64,000 bases of DNA from Chthoniobacterales bacterium (GTDB lineage: Bacteria; Verrucomicrobiota; Verrucomicrobiia; Chthoniobacterales; JACTMZ01), in assembly GCA_018883245.1 (NCBI GenBank), contig VEQL01000009.1, forward strand, positions 1 to 64,000, read 5' to 3'. The position numbers and the translations under genes are program-made. Of the stretch, positions 15,257-23,439 are shown piece by piece. Within the stretch, counting starts at the first letter, position 1. Each line of letters begins with the position of its first letter. A model generated the notes under the pieces. It was not told where the DNA came from. It did no database searches and saw only the letters and a list, made by a program, of their open reading frames with translations.

Positions 15257-16129
15257 ATGCCCGATTTTGCCGACGACCCCTCCAATAGTCCTCATGACGA
15301 CCTGCACTACCGGGAATATAAAATCCTGCTGCGGCCGGAACGATTTGCTTCGCCGCAGGGCTTCAAGGATTTCTGGCAGGTGGTGAAGCGCGTGGCCAAG
15401 GAGCTTGACGTGCGTTTGGAGGAGTCCGAACACGCTTTTGCCAACCAAGTGCGGGAGGTGCTGTTTTTCGACACGCCGGAGTTCGATCTCTACAACAACC
15501 ATTTCATCGTGAGGCTGCGCACGCTCTACAAGGAAGGCTGGCCGGCGGGCACGCCGGAGCTGACCGTGAAATTCCGGCATCCGGAATTCGAAAAGGCGGC
15601 GGAGGTCGATGTGCGTCCCGCTTTGGCAGGCGAGACGCGGATCAAGTTCAAAGAGGAGCTTTTGCCCCGTCCCGACCGGTTGGGCGATATACGTTCCATC
15701 TACTCGCACAATTCGGTGCTGGCGCTTCCGCGAGAGGCCATGAATTTCGCGCTCAAGAATATCACGCATGCGTTCCCGGCGTTCCGTTCGATCGAGCAAA
15801 AAGGCGATGAGCCGATAGAGTTGGTCAACGACATGGCCGTCGAGGAGGTGCAGGTGAATGCCGGTGTTTCACATTTCGGGCACCACTACAACGGCAAGAC
15901 CACGATCGCCGTCTGGCGGAGCCGCAAGCTCGAGCAGCCGGTCTGCGGCGAATTTGCATTCCAGTGCAAGTTCAACCGGTCGGATGATGTCCATGCCATG
16001 ACGCTCGAGAAAGCGGAGACATTCCACCGCGAGTTGCAGAAGACCGCAGCCGACTGGGTGATGCTGGGCACGACAAAAACTGCGCTGGTCTACGGTCTGG
16101 GCAACAAGCCGGTGGTCAACCATGAGTGA
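15257..16129 (+). CDS. CYTH-like (triphosphate-tunnel-type) protein, 290 aa
   Basis: The N-terminal half has EYKILLRPERF, FFDTPEFDLYNNHFIVRLR and ELTVKFRHPEF, the alternating charged strand pattern of CYTH/TTM proteins that bind polyphosphate chains. The C-terminal half (residues 150-285) continues with strands such as EVQVNAG, TTIAVWR and FQCKFNR. The exact substrate is not predictable. Its end overlaps the first CHR gene by 8 bases, so it is transcribed with the transporter pair. The family call is by pattern only. Confidence 0.5.
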   Translation: MPDFADDPSNSPHDDLHYREYKILLRPERFASPQGFKDFWQVVKRVAKELDVRLEESEHAFANQVREVLFFDTPEFDLYNNHFIVRLRTLYKEGWPAGTPELTVKFRHPEFEKAAEVDVRPALAGETRIKFKEELLPRPDRLGDIRSIYSHNSVLALPREAMNFALKNITHAFPAFRSIEQKGDEPIELVNDMAVEEVQVNAGVSHFGHHYNGKTTIAVWRSRKLEQPVCGEFAFQCKFNRSDDVHAMTLEKAETFHRELQKTAADWVMLGTTKTALVYGLGNKPVVNHE

Positions 16130-16691
16130 CCAAACTCCGGTTGTTCAGCGGGTTTCGCTTGCGCGCATCTTCGGGGTGTTCGCGCTCATCGGCGTGACGA
16201 GCTTCGGCGGTGGCATTGTTGCCTATCTTCGCCGTGCGCTGGTGGAAAAGGAAGGCTGGCTCGATGCGGAGGAATTCATGGCTGCTCTGGAAATCGCGCA
16301 GACTTTGCCGGGGCTTAATTCGACAAATATGAGTGTCATTGTCGGCCGGAAACTGCGCGGTGCGATCGGTGCCGTGGTGGCCGTGTTGGGCATGGTTTTG
16401 CCAGGGGCGCTGATTGTCACCATTCTCGGCTTTGCCTACGTCGCTTTGCGCAAGGAACCGGGGATCAGTCTCGTCCTGACCGGCGTTGCTGCCGCGGCCA
16501 CCGGCCTTCTTTTGCAGGTGACGCTGAAGATCGGCTGGAAGCAATTGATCCGCGCGAAGGATCTCGTGTTTGTCATCATCGTTTTTGTATTGGCGGGCGT
16601 TTTTCATGTCTCTCTGCTCGTCACGCTTGTCACTTTGGCCCCGTTGGCGATCTGGATGAACCGGCCCGGAACGGAAAAGGAGGGGGCATGA
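16122..16691 (+). CDS. CHR-family (chromate-type) transporter, first half, 189 aa
   Basis: This short CHR protein has about five membrane segments. It carries the family motif region GVTSFGGGIVAYLRRAL near residues 24-40 and the motif ALEIAQTLPGLNSTNM at about 55-70. Short CHR proteins work as pairs of opposite topology. It overlaps the CYTH-like gene upstream by 8 bases and the partner downstream by 4 (ATGA). Family members export chromate, though other anions are possible when the context lacks chromate genes, as here. Confidence 0.85.
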   Translation: MSDQTPVVQRVSLARIFGVFALIGVTSFGGGIVAYLRRALVEKEGWLDAEEFMAALEIAQTLPGLNSTNMSVIVGRKLRGAIGAVVAVLGMVLPGALIVTILGFAYVALRKEPGISLVLTGVAAAATGLLLQVTLKIGWKQLIRAKDLVFVIIVFVLAGVFHVSLLVTLVTLAPLAIWMNRPGTEKEGA

Positions 16692-17233
16692 CAAAGGTAG
16701 TCAGCTTGATCAACGTTTTTGCCCTGCTTTCGCTTCTTGCAGTGGGCGGGGGAACGGCCGTGCTCCCGGAAATGAAGCATGACACGGTGGTGTCGCATCA
16801 TTGGGTGACGGCGCAGCAGTTCGCGGAGATTTACAGTCTCGGGCAGTTGGCGCCCGGCCCCAACATGACGTGCGTCATCCTCGTCGGCTACGAGGTTGCC
16901 GGCTTCGCGGGTCTTCTCGCGGTGCTCTTTGCCTTCTTCTTTCCTGCATGCCTGCTCTGCTATTTTGTCAGCCAGATGTGGGACGCTGCGGCGGGCTCTC
17001 CCTGGCGTGATGCCGTGCAGCGGGGGATGGCGCCGATCGTCATTGGTCTGATGCTGGCGGGATGCTACGCGCTCGGAAAAACAGCGAGTTTCAATCCCGC
17101 GCGAGGATGGGAATTCAACTTGATAACTGTCGGGATCGGCACGGCGGTAGCAGTGATCTTGAGCGTCACGCGCATCAATCCGGCGCTGACGATCCTCGGT
17201 GGCGGGTTGGCCGGGTATCTCTTGCTTGGGTAG
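16688..17233 (+). CDS. CHR-family (chromate-type) transporter, second half, 181 aa
   Basis: It has the CHR motif AVGGGTAVLPEMKHDTV near the N-terminus and SLGQLAPGPNMTCVILVGYE in the first third, plus about five membrane segments. Coupled by ATGA to the first half, it would complete the two-protein transporter. It converges on lolC, with 11 bases between the stop codons. Confidence 0.85.
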   Translation: MTKVVSLINVFALLSLLAVGGGTAVLPEMKHDTVVSHHWVTAQQFAEIYSLGQLAPGPNMTCVILVGYEVAGFAGLLAVLFAFFFPACLLCYFVSQMWDAAAGSPWRDAVQRGMAPIVIGLMLAGCYALGKTASFNPARGWEFNLITVGIGTAVAVILSVTRINPALTILGGGLAGYLLLG

Positions 17234-17244
17234 AGAGCGGCGCC

Positions 17245-18531
17245 CTACTCGTAACGCAGGGCGCTGACAGGATCCATCCGTGCGGCGAACCATGCGGGGA
17301 TAATCGCGGCGACGGTGCAGATGAGGAATGCGCTGGCGCAGATGATCGCGATGTCGGACGGCACGATTTCCGCGGGGATCTCGGAAAACTGGTAGATGGA
17401 CTTCGGGAAGATCTCGATGCCGAGCACGCCGGAAAGCCAGTTGCTCACTTGGTTGCGGTATTGCACGAGCCAGATGCCGGTGCCGAGTCCGATAAGTGTT
17501 CCAAAAATGCCGACGACGATGCCTTGGCCTACAAAGATGCCGATGATCTGACCGGTGCGCGCGCCAAGCGCCTTGAGGATTCCGATTTCGCGCGTCTTTT
17601 GGACTGTGACCGTTATGAGGGTGTTCATGATGCCGAAAGCCGCGACGATGACAATGAACAGCAGGATAAAAAACATCACATTGCGCTCCATGTGGATGGC
17701 TTCGAAGAGGTCGCGGTTCATGTCCATCCAGGTCGAGATGTTCGGGGAGGGATCGACCGCGGCATAGATGGCTTCGCGCACCGCAGCGGCCTGATAGGGG
17801 TGAACGGTTTTGATGGTGAGGCCGTGCACGCCGTCACCGAGGCCGTAGAGTTCTTGGCCGATGTGCAGGGGAACCAAGAGAAATTCGGAGTCATAAAGGT
17901 AGCGGCCGGACTCGAAAATTCCTGTCACCGTGAGTTCCAGCGGCAGCACCATTTCGCGGAGTTGCGAGGCGTCCTTCGTCTCGGCTTTGCCCGACTCGAG
18001 TTTGTTGATCTCGTTGACTATCTCCGTCAAGTTGCCGGGCGAATAAACGGTGATTTTGTCACCGATGCCGACGCCCAGTATTCCGGCAAGCGCGGACCCG
18101 ACCACGGTCTCGTCTCCGTCGAGCTTCAACTCGCCGGCGACCATGAATTCCTGCAGGTTGGTGACGGCCTTCTCCGATTCGGCGTCGATCGCGCGCACCT
18201 TGGGTGCCATGCGGCGTCCCTCGAATTCGGCGAGCACCGGGCCTTGGACAAACGGCGCCACGCCGGTGACCCCCGGAACCGCGCGTATCTGCGCCGCTTG
18301 CGTTGGCCAGTCCGCAAGGATGGTCTCGCCCCCAGCGACGAGATGCGCGTCGAAGCCCAGGACCTTCCGCCGCAACTCCTGCTCGAAACCGGTCATCACC
18401 GAAATCACCAGGATCAGGACCATGATTCCCAATGTCACCCCGAGTATGGAGATAACCGTGATGAGGCTGAGAAAGGTGCGCTTCGGTTTGAGATAGCGCA
18501 GCGCGAGGAAAAAGCTGAACGGCTTGGTCAT
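17245..18531 (-). CDS. lolC: LolC/LolE-type lipoprotein-releasing permease, 428 aa
   Basis: One membrane helix at about 24-46 precedes a large periplasmic domain (about 50-270), and three helices follow at 280-420, the MacB/FtsX arrangement. The N-terminus (FSFFLALRYLKPKRTFLSLI) and FtsX motifs (TVQKTREIGILKALGA, YEXMDPVSALRYE-like end) support LolC/E. It works with the LolD ATPase to release outer-membrane lipoproteins from the inner membrane. LolD is not in the window. LolC and LolE cannot be separated by sequence alone. Confidence 0.85.
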   Translation of the reverse strand: MTKPFSFFLALRYLKPKRTFLSLITVISILGVTLGIMVLILVISVMTGFEQELRRKVLGFDAHLVAGGETILADWPTQAAQIRAVPGVTGVAPFVQGPVLAEFEGRRMAPKVRAIDAESEKAVTNLQEFMVAGELKLDGDETVVGSALAGILGVGIGDKITVYSPGNLTEIVNEINKLESGKAETKDASQLREMVLPLELTVTGIFESGRYLYDSEFLLVPLHIGQELYGLGDGVHGLTIKTVHPYQAAAVREAIYAAVDPSPNISTWMDMNRDLFEAIHMERNVMFFILLFIVIVAAFGIMNTLITVTVQKTREIGILKALGARTGQIIGIFVGQGIVVGIFGTLIGLGTGIWLVQYRNQVSNWLSGVLGIEIFPKSIYQFSEIPAEIVPSDIAIICASAFLICTVAAIIPAWFAARMDPVSALRYE

Positions 18532-18544
18532 ACAAGAATCTTCA

Positions 18545-18566
18545 CTGCTCAGGGTTTGCTGAGCAG
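18545..18566. promoter_or_regulatory. Hairpin in the lolC-fabG divergent region
   Basis: CTGCTCAG (18545-18552) and CTGAGCAG (18559-18566) form a perfect 8-bp inverted repeat with a 6-nt spacer. It lies 14 bases upstream of the lolC start and about 120 upstream of fabG. Position between two divergent starts favours a protein-binding site over a terminator. The rest of 18532-18685 shows only GC-rich sequence without a clear promoter. Confidence 0.3.
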
Positions 18567-18685
18567 CCGAAGTGAGGCCTGAGTCTTCCGCAGGCGGCCG
18601 GCGGAGGCAATGGATTTGCTGAGGACGCCCTGTCGGCGTGGTTGGGGTTTACGCGCAGGGGCGCGGCTGCTAATTAAGGCGCTTT

Positions 18686-19435
18686 ATGAGCAAGCAATTT
18701 GAAGGACAGGTGGCGATTGTGACGGGGGCCGGTCGTGGTATCGGTGAGGCTATTGCGCGGCGCTTGGCCGACGAGGGAGCAAAAATCGCCGTGGTCAGCC
18801 GCACCGAGACAAATGCGGCGAAGACCGCGGATGCAATCAATGCGGCGCGCGCCGATGCGGCCAAGGCCTACGCCGTCGATGTTGCCGACTTCGATGCGGT
18901 TCAGGAGCTGGCGGATGCCATCATCCGCGACTTCGGCAAGGTGGACATCCTCGTCAACAATGCCGGACTGACGCGCGACGGCCTTAGCATGCGGATGAGC
19001 AGCGAGGACTGGGATGTTGTGGTCGACACGAATTTGAAGGGCGCGTTCAACTTTATCCGCGCGGTGCAGCGGCCGATGGCCAAGCAGCGCAGCGGCCGTA
19101 TCATCAACATCAGCTCGGTGAGCGGCATCATGGGCAATGCGGGGCAAGCAAACTACGCTGCGAGCAAGGCGGGGTTGATCGGCCTGACCAAAACAATCGC
19201 CCGCGAGCTTTCCAGCCGCGGTGTCACTGTCAATGCCGTCGCTCCCGGATTCATCGAGACGGATATGACCAACGTGCTGCCCGAGAGTATCCGCACCGCG
19301 GTCGTGGAGCGTGTTCCTTTGGGGCGGTTTGGAAAGCCCGAAGATATCGCGTCTGCAGTGGCCTTTCTCGCCGGGGCCGAAGCCGGTTACATCACGGGGC
19401 AGGCCCTCGTGGTCGATGGCGGCATGGTGATGTAG
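18686..19435 (+). CDS. fabG: 3-oxoacyl-ACP reductase, 249 aa
   Basis: This short-chain dehydrogenase reduces 3-oxoacyl-ACP with NADPH in fatty acid synthesis. The cofactor motif TGAGRGIG is at 13-20, NNAG at 91-94, N116, S144, Y157 and K161 form the catalytic set (ISSVSG and YAASK), and the length is standard for FabG. No acpP or fabF is adjacent; sixA follows 17 bases later. Another SDR role is possible but FabG fits best. Confidence 0.88.
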   Translation: MSKQFEGQVAIVTGAGRGIGEAIARRLADEGAKIAVVSRTETNAAKTADAINAARADAAKAYAVDVADFDAVQELADAIIRDFGKVDILVNNAGLTRDGLSMRMSSEDWDVVVDTNLKGAFNFIRAVQRPMAKQRSGRIINISSVSGIMGNAGQANYAASKAGLIGLTKTIARELSSRGVTVNAVAPGFIETDMTNVLPESIRTAVVERVPLGRFGKPEDIASAVAFLAGAEAGYITGQALVVDGGMVM

Positions 19436-19452
19436 GCGCCACGCGGGATTCC

Positions 19453-19926
19453 ATGCTTCTTTATCTCCTCAGGCATGCCGAGGCGGAGGTCCTCGCGTCG
19501 CGCGATTACGAGCGACGCCTAACGGACAAGGGGCGGGTGCAAGCAGGACGCGTCGGCAAGTTCTGCCGCCAACACAAGATCAGGCCCGATGTTCTTCTCT
19601 CCAGTCCCGTGGTGAGGGCTGCGGAAACGGCCGGACTCGTCGCGAGCGAGCTGGGGAAAATCGAGCCGGTTGAAGTTCCGTGGGCCGCCTGTGGCATGGA
19701 CCCGTGGCGTGCAATGGAAGAACTGCAAGCCTACGGAAAATTTGCGTCAGTGATGCTCGTGGGGCACCAGCCGGATTTGGGCGGACTGGCGGCGGCGCTG
19801 CTCGGCATGGGTGATGTCGGCAAGTTGCATGTCCGCAAGGCGCTGCTCATCGCGATCGACGTCCACGGCAGGCCGGCCCCGGACGCCGGCGCTCTGGAAT
19901 TCTTTCTGCCGGTCAAGTTGATGTAG
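19453..19926 (+). CDS. sixA: SixA-type phosphohistidine phosphatase, 157 aa
   Basis: The N-terminus MLLYLLRHAEAE has the phosphatase RHG-type motif with R7 and catalytic H8. A second histidine lies in VMLVGHQPDLGGLAA. Size fits SixA, which removes phosphate from histidine in phosphorelay or PTS proteins. It sits between fabG and ogg on the same strand. Confidence 0.85.
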   Translation: MLLYLLRHAEAEVLASRDYERRLTDKGRVQAGRVGKFCRQHKIRPDVLLSSPVVRAAETAGLVASELGKIEPVEVPWAACGMDPWRAMEELQAYGKFASVMLVGHQPDLGGLAAALLGMGDVGKLHVRKALLIAIDVHGRPAPDAGALEFFLPVKLM

Positions 19927-19988
19927 CCGGACGGCTTGACGGTGTTTCAGTTTCCCGGTTGCGACCAAAGAGCGAACAGCCTGCAGCA

Positions 19989-20804
19989 ATGATCAATCTG
20001 CGAGCTACCTTGGAATGCGGTCAAGTGTTTCATTGGGACGAACGCGAGGACGGAACGTGGGAGGGATTGATCGGGAGCATGCATGCCGTAGTCCGCGAAG
20101 ATGACGGCGCGCTGACCATTCTCAAAGGGCGGGAGCCATCGGTCCGGAACTACTTCGCGATGGACCACGATTTGAGTTCGATTTACGCGAGTTTTCCCGG
20201 CGACCAGACCATGGGTGCGGCCTTGGAGTTTTGCCGGGGGCTGCGAATAATCCGGCAACCGACGTGGGAGTGCCTGGCCACGTTTATCACTTCCTCGATG
20301 AAACAAGTCGCACATATCCGCCAAATGTCTTTCGCGTTGCGCGCGCGTTTCGGCGGCCGCGTGCAGGGAACAAGCCTTCGTTGCTATCCCGGGGCGGCTG
20401 CTTTGGCAGATGCCGATGAAGATGACTTGCGGGCCTGCGGGCTCGGGTTTCGCGCCAAGACCCTGCATGCCACGGCGCGGCGCGTGGCGTCGGGCGAGGC
20501 CGATCTCGAAAAGTGGAAGGCTCTCGATGATCCAACCCTGTGCGATGCGCTCTGCACTCTGCCGGGAGTCGGCCGGAAGGTGGCCAACTGCGTGATTCTT
20601 TTTGCCTACGGACGGCTTTCGGCCTTTCCAGTGGATGTCTGGATCGCACGCATCTTGCAGCGGCATTACTGGCGTGGACGCGGGAAGGTTTCGCCTGCGG
20701 TTTTGGAAAAGCGGATGGCACGGCGGTTCGGTCCGCACGCGGGCTACGCACAACAGTATTTGTTTCATCATGCGCGTATCACGGAGGGAAGGAGGGGAAG
20801 ATGA
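19989..20804 (+). CDS. OGG1-type 8-oxoguanine DNA glycosylase, 271 aa
   Basis: The enzyme removes 8-oxoguanine from DNA and has AP-lyase activity. The N-terminus (TLECGQVFHWDER) matches the OGG1 N-terminal domain. The helix-hairpin-helix and GPD region LCTLPGVGRKVANCVILF carries the catalytic Lys197, and FPVDVWIARIL carries Asp216. The start at 19989 removes 10 residues that do not fit the family. Its stop overlaps the tonB start (ATGA). Confidence 0.9.
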   Translation: MINLRATLECGQVFHWDEREDGTWEGLIGSMHAVVREDDGALTILKGREPSVRNYFAMDHDLSSIYASFPGDQTMGAALEFCRGLRIIRQPTWECLATFITSSMKQVAHIRQMSFALRARFGGRVQGTSLRCYPGAAALADADEDDLRACGLGFRAKTLHATARRVASGEADLEKWKALDDPTLCDALCTLPGVGRKVANCVILFAYGRLSAFPVDVWIARILQRHYWRGRGKVSPAVLEKRMARRFGPHAGYAQQYLFHHARITEGRRGR

Positions 20805-21769
20805 CCACGGTGCGCACTGCAGGGCGTCAGACTGACCGGCGCAAAGCGACGCGGGCGCTGCTGCTATCCGTGCTCATTCACGTGGCTCTCATCCTGACCA
20901 TCGCATGGTTTTATGCGAGCGGGGCATTCGAGCCATCGGCTCCGGTGGACGAGGTCTCGATCACGCTGATCCAGCCGCCCGCCGAGCCGGAGAAAAATTC
21001 GCGATTCATCGACACGTCGGCACCCGAATCGCAGCCGGATGAAAATGCACGTTTCGAATCCGACCGCGACACGGCGGCTGCATCGCCCGATGCGGCCAAG
21101 GGAGGGGAGGCATTGCCCTCGCAAGATGGGAGTGATCAGAAGTTTCTCGAACTCGAGCAGCAGGCGCTCGCGCTGGCAAAGCCCGACACGGCGCCACCTG
21201 CGCCGGAGGTCCCACCTGCGCCGCCGAAACCGCCCGAACCCGTGGAACCGCAACCCACGCCCGCGGAAAGGACAGAAAGCCAACTTCCGCAGCCGGAGGA
21301 GTCGATCGCAGTGTCAGCTCCGACACCCAAGCCGAAGCCGAAGGAACCGCGAGAAACGCAGCCGCCGCAACCCTCGGCGAAACCCTCATTCCAGCGCTAC
21401 GCGCGTCCGACCCGGATCAGCGGAAGCGTCAGCAATCGCGGTCGCGCGGCCGTGGCATCCATGGCAACACCTCTAGGGCGCTATCGCAAGGCAATCAGCG
21501 ACGCGATCGGCTCGAGTTGGTATCATTTCATCGGACCAAGGATGGATCTTTTCAGCTACGGCACGGTATCCGTGGTTTTCACCGTGGACCGGACCGGCAA
21601 AGTCCGGCAACCGCGCGTCATCTCGAACAGCTCCAACGAAAGTTTTGAAATCGTCACGCTCGAGTCTATCCTCGCCGCCGAGATACCTCCGATTCCACCG
21701 GACATTTTGCCGACGCTGGAAGGCGGGCAGATCGAAATAGACTACACCTTCAGTATCATCACGAATTGA
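20801..21769 (+). CDS. TonB-type energy transducer, 322 aa
   Basis: A basic N-terminus and a single membrane anchor (about 19-40) are followed by a long Pro/Glu/Lys spacer (PPAPEVPPAPPKPPEPVEPQ, about 130-205). A C-terminal TonB-like domain (GTVSVVFTVDRTGKVRQPRV onward) ends the protein. It would couple the proton motive force to outer-membrane transport. It overlaps ogg by ATGA, and exbB begins one base after its stop. Confidence 0.85.
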   Translation: MTTVRTAGRQTDRRKATRALLLSVLIHVALILTIAWFYASGAFEPSAPVDEVSITLIQPPAEPEKNSRFIDTSAPESQPDENARFESDRDTAAASPDAAKGGEALPSQDGSDQKFLELEQQALALAKPDTAPPAPEVPPAPPKPPEPVEPQPTPAERTESQLPQPEESIAVSAPTPKPKPKEPRETQPPQPSAKPSFQRYARPTRISGSVSNRGRAAVASMATPLGRYRKAISDAIGSSWYHFIGPRMDLFSYGTVSVVFTVDRTGKVRQPRVISNSSNESFEIVTLESILAAEIPPIPPDILPTLEGGQIEIDYTFSIITN

Positions 21770-21770
21770 C

Positions 21771-22394
21771 ATGACACAGGCCCTGCATGCAGCGTTCGAA
21801 TTTTTTGCCCGCGGAGGATTATTCATGGCCCTCCTGCTCGTGTTGTCCATCGCCGCGCTTGCGGTGATTTTGTTCCGCGCGGCGGCGCTGCGGGTGAATT
21901 TGATATTTCCCCGCGATCTTGAGACAGCGGTCGAGGCGTTGCAGCCTGGCGAGTCTCTCGAGAACCTCGTTTTCCTGGCCAAGTCGAGTCCCACGCCACT
22001 TGGAAGGATTCTGTCCGTGTGCCTGGAGCACCTGCGCTGGCCGCGTCAGGAGAACGTCGAGGCCGTCCAAATGCGTGCCCGCCACGAGATCGTGCGGATG
22101 GAAAGCGGCCTCGTCCTGCTCGAGGTTGCCACGGGCATAGCACCGTTGCTAGGCCTGCTTGGAACGTTGTCGGGGTTGGTCGGAATTTTCTCGAATATCG
22201 GCGAGGGCGGTGATCCCGCGGCCGTGGCGCGTGGAATTTCCGAGGCTTTGAATACGACCATCGTGGGTCTTGCCGTGGCCGTGGTCTGTCTCGTGGCCTA
22301 CAATTATTTCCAGCGCAAGGTCGAGACCATGGCGGTCTCGCTCGAGGGTGCGGCGGCCGACCTCATGGCCAAGTGCTACGGCGCGGAGGGGTGA
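21771..22394 (+). CDS. exbB: ExbB/TolQ-type proton channel subunit, 207 aa
   Basis: The protein has one N-terminal membrane helix (about 18-37) and two more at about 120-150 and 165-190. Between these are the cytoplasmic stretches typical of the MotA/TolQ/ExbB family. GIAPLLGLLGTLSGLVGIF is the family signature. Its position between tonB and exbD supports ExbB. Confidence 0.88.
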   Translation: MTQALHAAFEFFARGGLFMALLLVLSIAALAVILFRAAALRVNLIFPRDLETAVEALQPGESLENLVFLAKSSPTPLGRILSVCLEHLRWPRQENVEAVQMRARHEIVRMESGLVLLEVATGIAPLLGLLGTLSGLVGIFSNIGEGGDPAAVARGISEALNTTIVGLAVAVVCLVAYNYFQRKVETMAVSLEGAAADLMAKCYGAEG

Positions 22395-22401
22395 CCGCGC
22401 G

Positions 22402-22824
22402 ATGAAGTTCTACACGCGCAAGCGGCGGGCGCCGAATGTCATCATCGTCTCGCTGATCGACATCCTTGTCATTCTGCTGATTTTTTTCATCGTCACGACG
22501 TCATTCAAAAAGGGTCTGCCGCAGTTGAAGATCGCTTTGCCCGAGTCGAAGTCGGCCGTCAAGGGCGAGTCCGCCGAGTCGCCGGTTATTCTCGAAGTAA
22601 AAGACGAGCAGTCTTTGCAATTGGACGGCAAGCCGATTGCCTTGGATGGATTGGCCGAGGAATTACGACGCGCCAACGAGGCGGACCCCAAGCGAGGCAT
22701 CGCGCTGCAAGCGGACGAGGGTGTTCCCTTTCGTGTGATAGTGCGCATCATCGACGCCCTGCGGGAGGCCGGGATCCGGAATCTGCCGGCCTTCGCTCGT
22801 CCTCCCGGCGAGGCCCAGCCCTGA
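22402..22824 (+). CDS. exbD: ExbD/TolR-type subunit, 140 aa
   Basis: One membrane helix carries the essential aspartate D20 in SLIDILVILLIFF. A periplasmic domain (residues 40-135) follows with LQLDGKPIALDGL and a conserved helix ending (RVIVRIIDALREAGI). The start ATG at 22402 gives the normal ExbD length. Together with ExbB it powers TonB. def follows four bases later. Confidence 0.88.
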   Translation: MKFYTRKRRAPNVIIVSLIDILVILLIFFIVTTSFKKGLPQLKIALPESKSAVKGESAESPVILEVKDEQSLQLDGKPIALDGLAEELRRANEADPKRGIALQADEGVPFRVIVRIIDALREAGIRNLPAFARPPGEAQP

Positions 22825-22828
22825 TCCC

Positions 22829-23380
22829 ATGCTTGCCATCACAAAACTCGGTCATCCCGTTCTTCGCGCCAAGGCCGAGCCCGTTGCGCAGGTGGACGAC
22901 GCATTGCGCCGGCTTGCCGCCGATATGCTCGAAGCGATGTATTCGCACGACGGTTGCGGACTTGCGGCAAATCAAGTCGGTGTCGCCCGACGCATCATCG
23001 TGATCGACACGCGTGAGGCGAAAAAGCGTCCCAGCGTGTTGCGCATCGGCGGCAAATCGCGGCCGGTGCACAAACACATGCCGATGGTGCTGGTGAACCC
23101 GGAGATCGAGCTTTGTGCGGAACGCGAGATAGGGAGCGAGGCATGCCTGAGCATTCCCGGCGTGCACGGCGACGTGGAGCGTTCAGCGATGGTTCGTGTC
23201 CGGGGCACGGATCTCGATGGCGCGCCGGTCGAGTTCGAGGCGGAGGGCTTGCTTTCCCGAGCCCTTCAGCACGAGGTTGATCACCTGGACGGCATCTTGT
23301 TCATCGACCGGCTGACTCCGGCCGATCGCAAGCGGGTGGCTGACGAGCTTCACCAGCTCGCGGGCGGAATGGTCGGGTAG
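22829..23380 (+). CDS. def: Peptide deformylase, 183 aa
   Basis: It removes the formyl group from new polypeptides. All three motifs are present: GCGLAANQVG (42-51), EACLS (104-108, metal-binding C106) and HEVDH (148-152). A 10-20-residue insertion at 63-85 is common in some phyla. The gene is probably in the tonB-exbBD transcript. Confidence 0.95.
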   Translation: MLAITKLGHPVLRAKAEPVAQVDDALRRLAADMLEAMYSHDGCGLAANQVGVARRIIVIDTREAKKRPSVLRIGGKSRPVHKHMPMVLVNPEIELCAEREIGSEACLSIPGVHGDVERSAMVRVRGTDLDGAPVEFEAEGLLSRALQHEVDHLDGILFIDRLTPADRKRVADELHQLAGGMVG

Positions 23381-23439
23381 CAAAGTGCGTCGCGCTTGTC
23401 TCCGGCCCGCCGAATGTGTTTGCTGAGCTTTTGACCTAT

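Noticed and set aside
17062-18582. A 506-codon plus-strand open frame
   Set aside because: It is antisense to the LolC/E-type permease and lacks any motif or signal.
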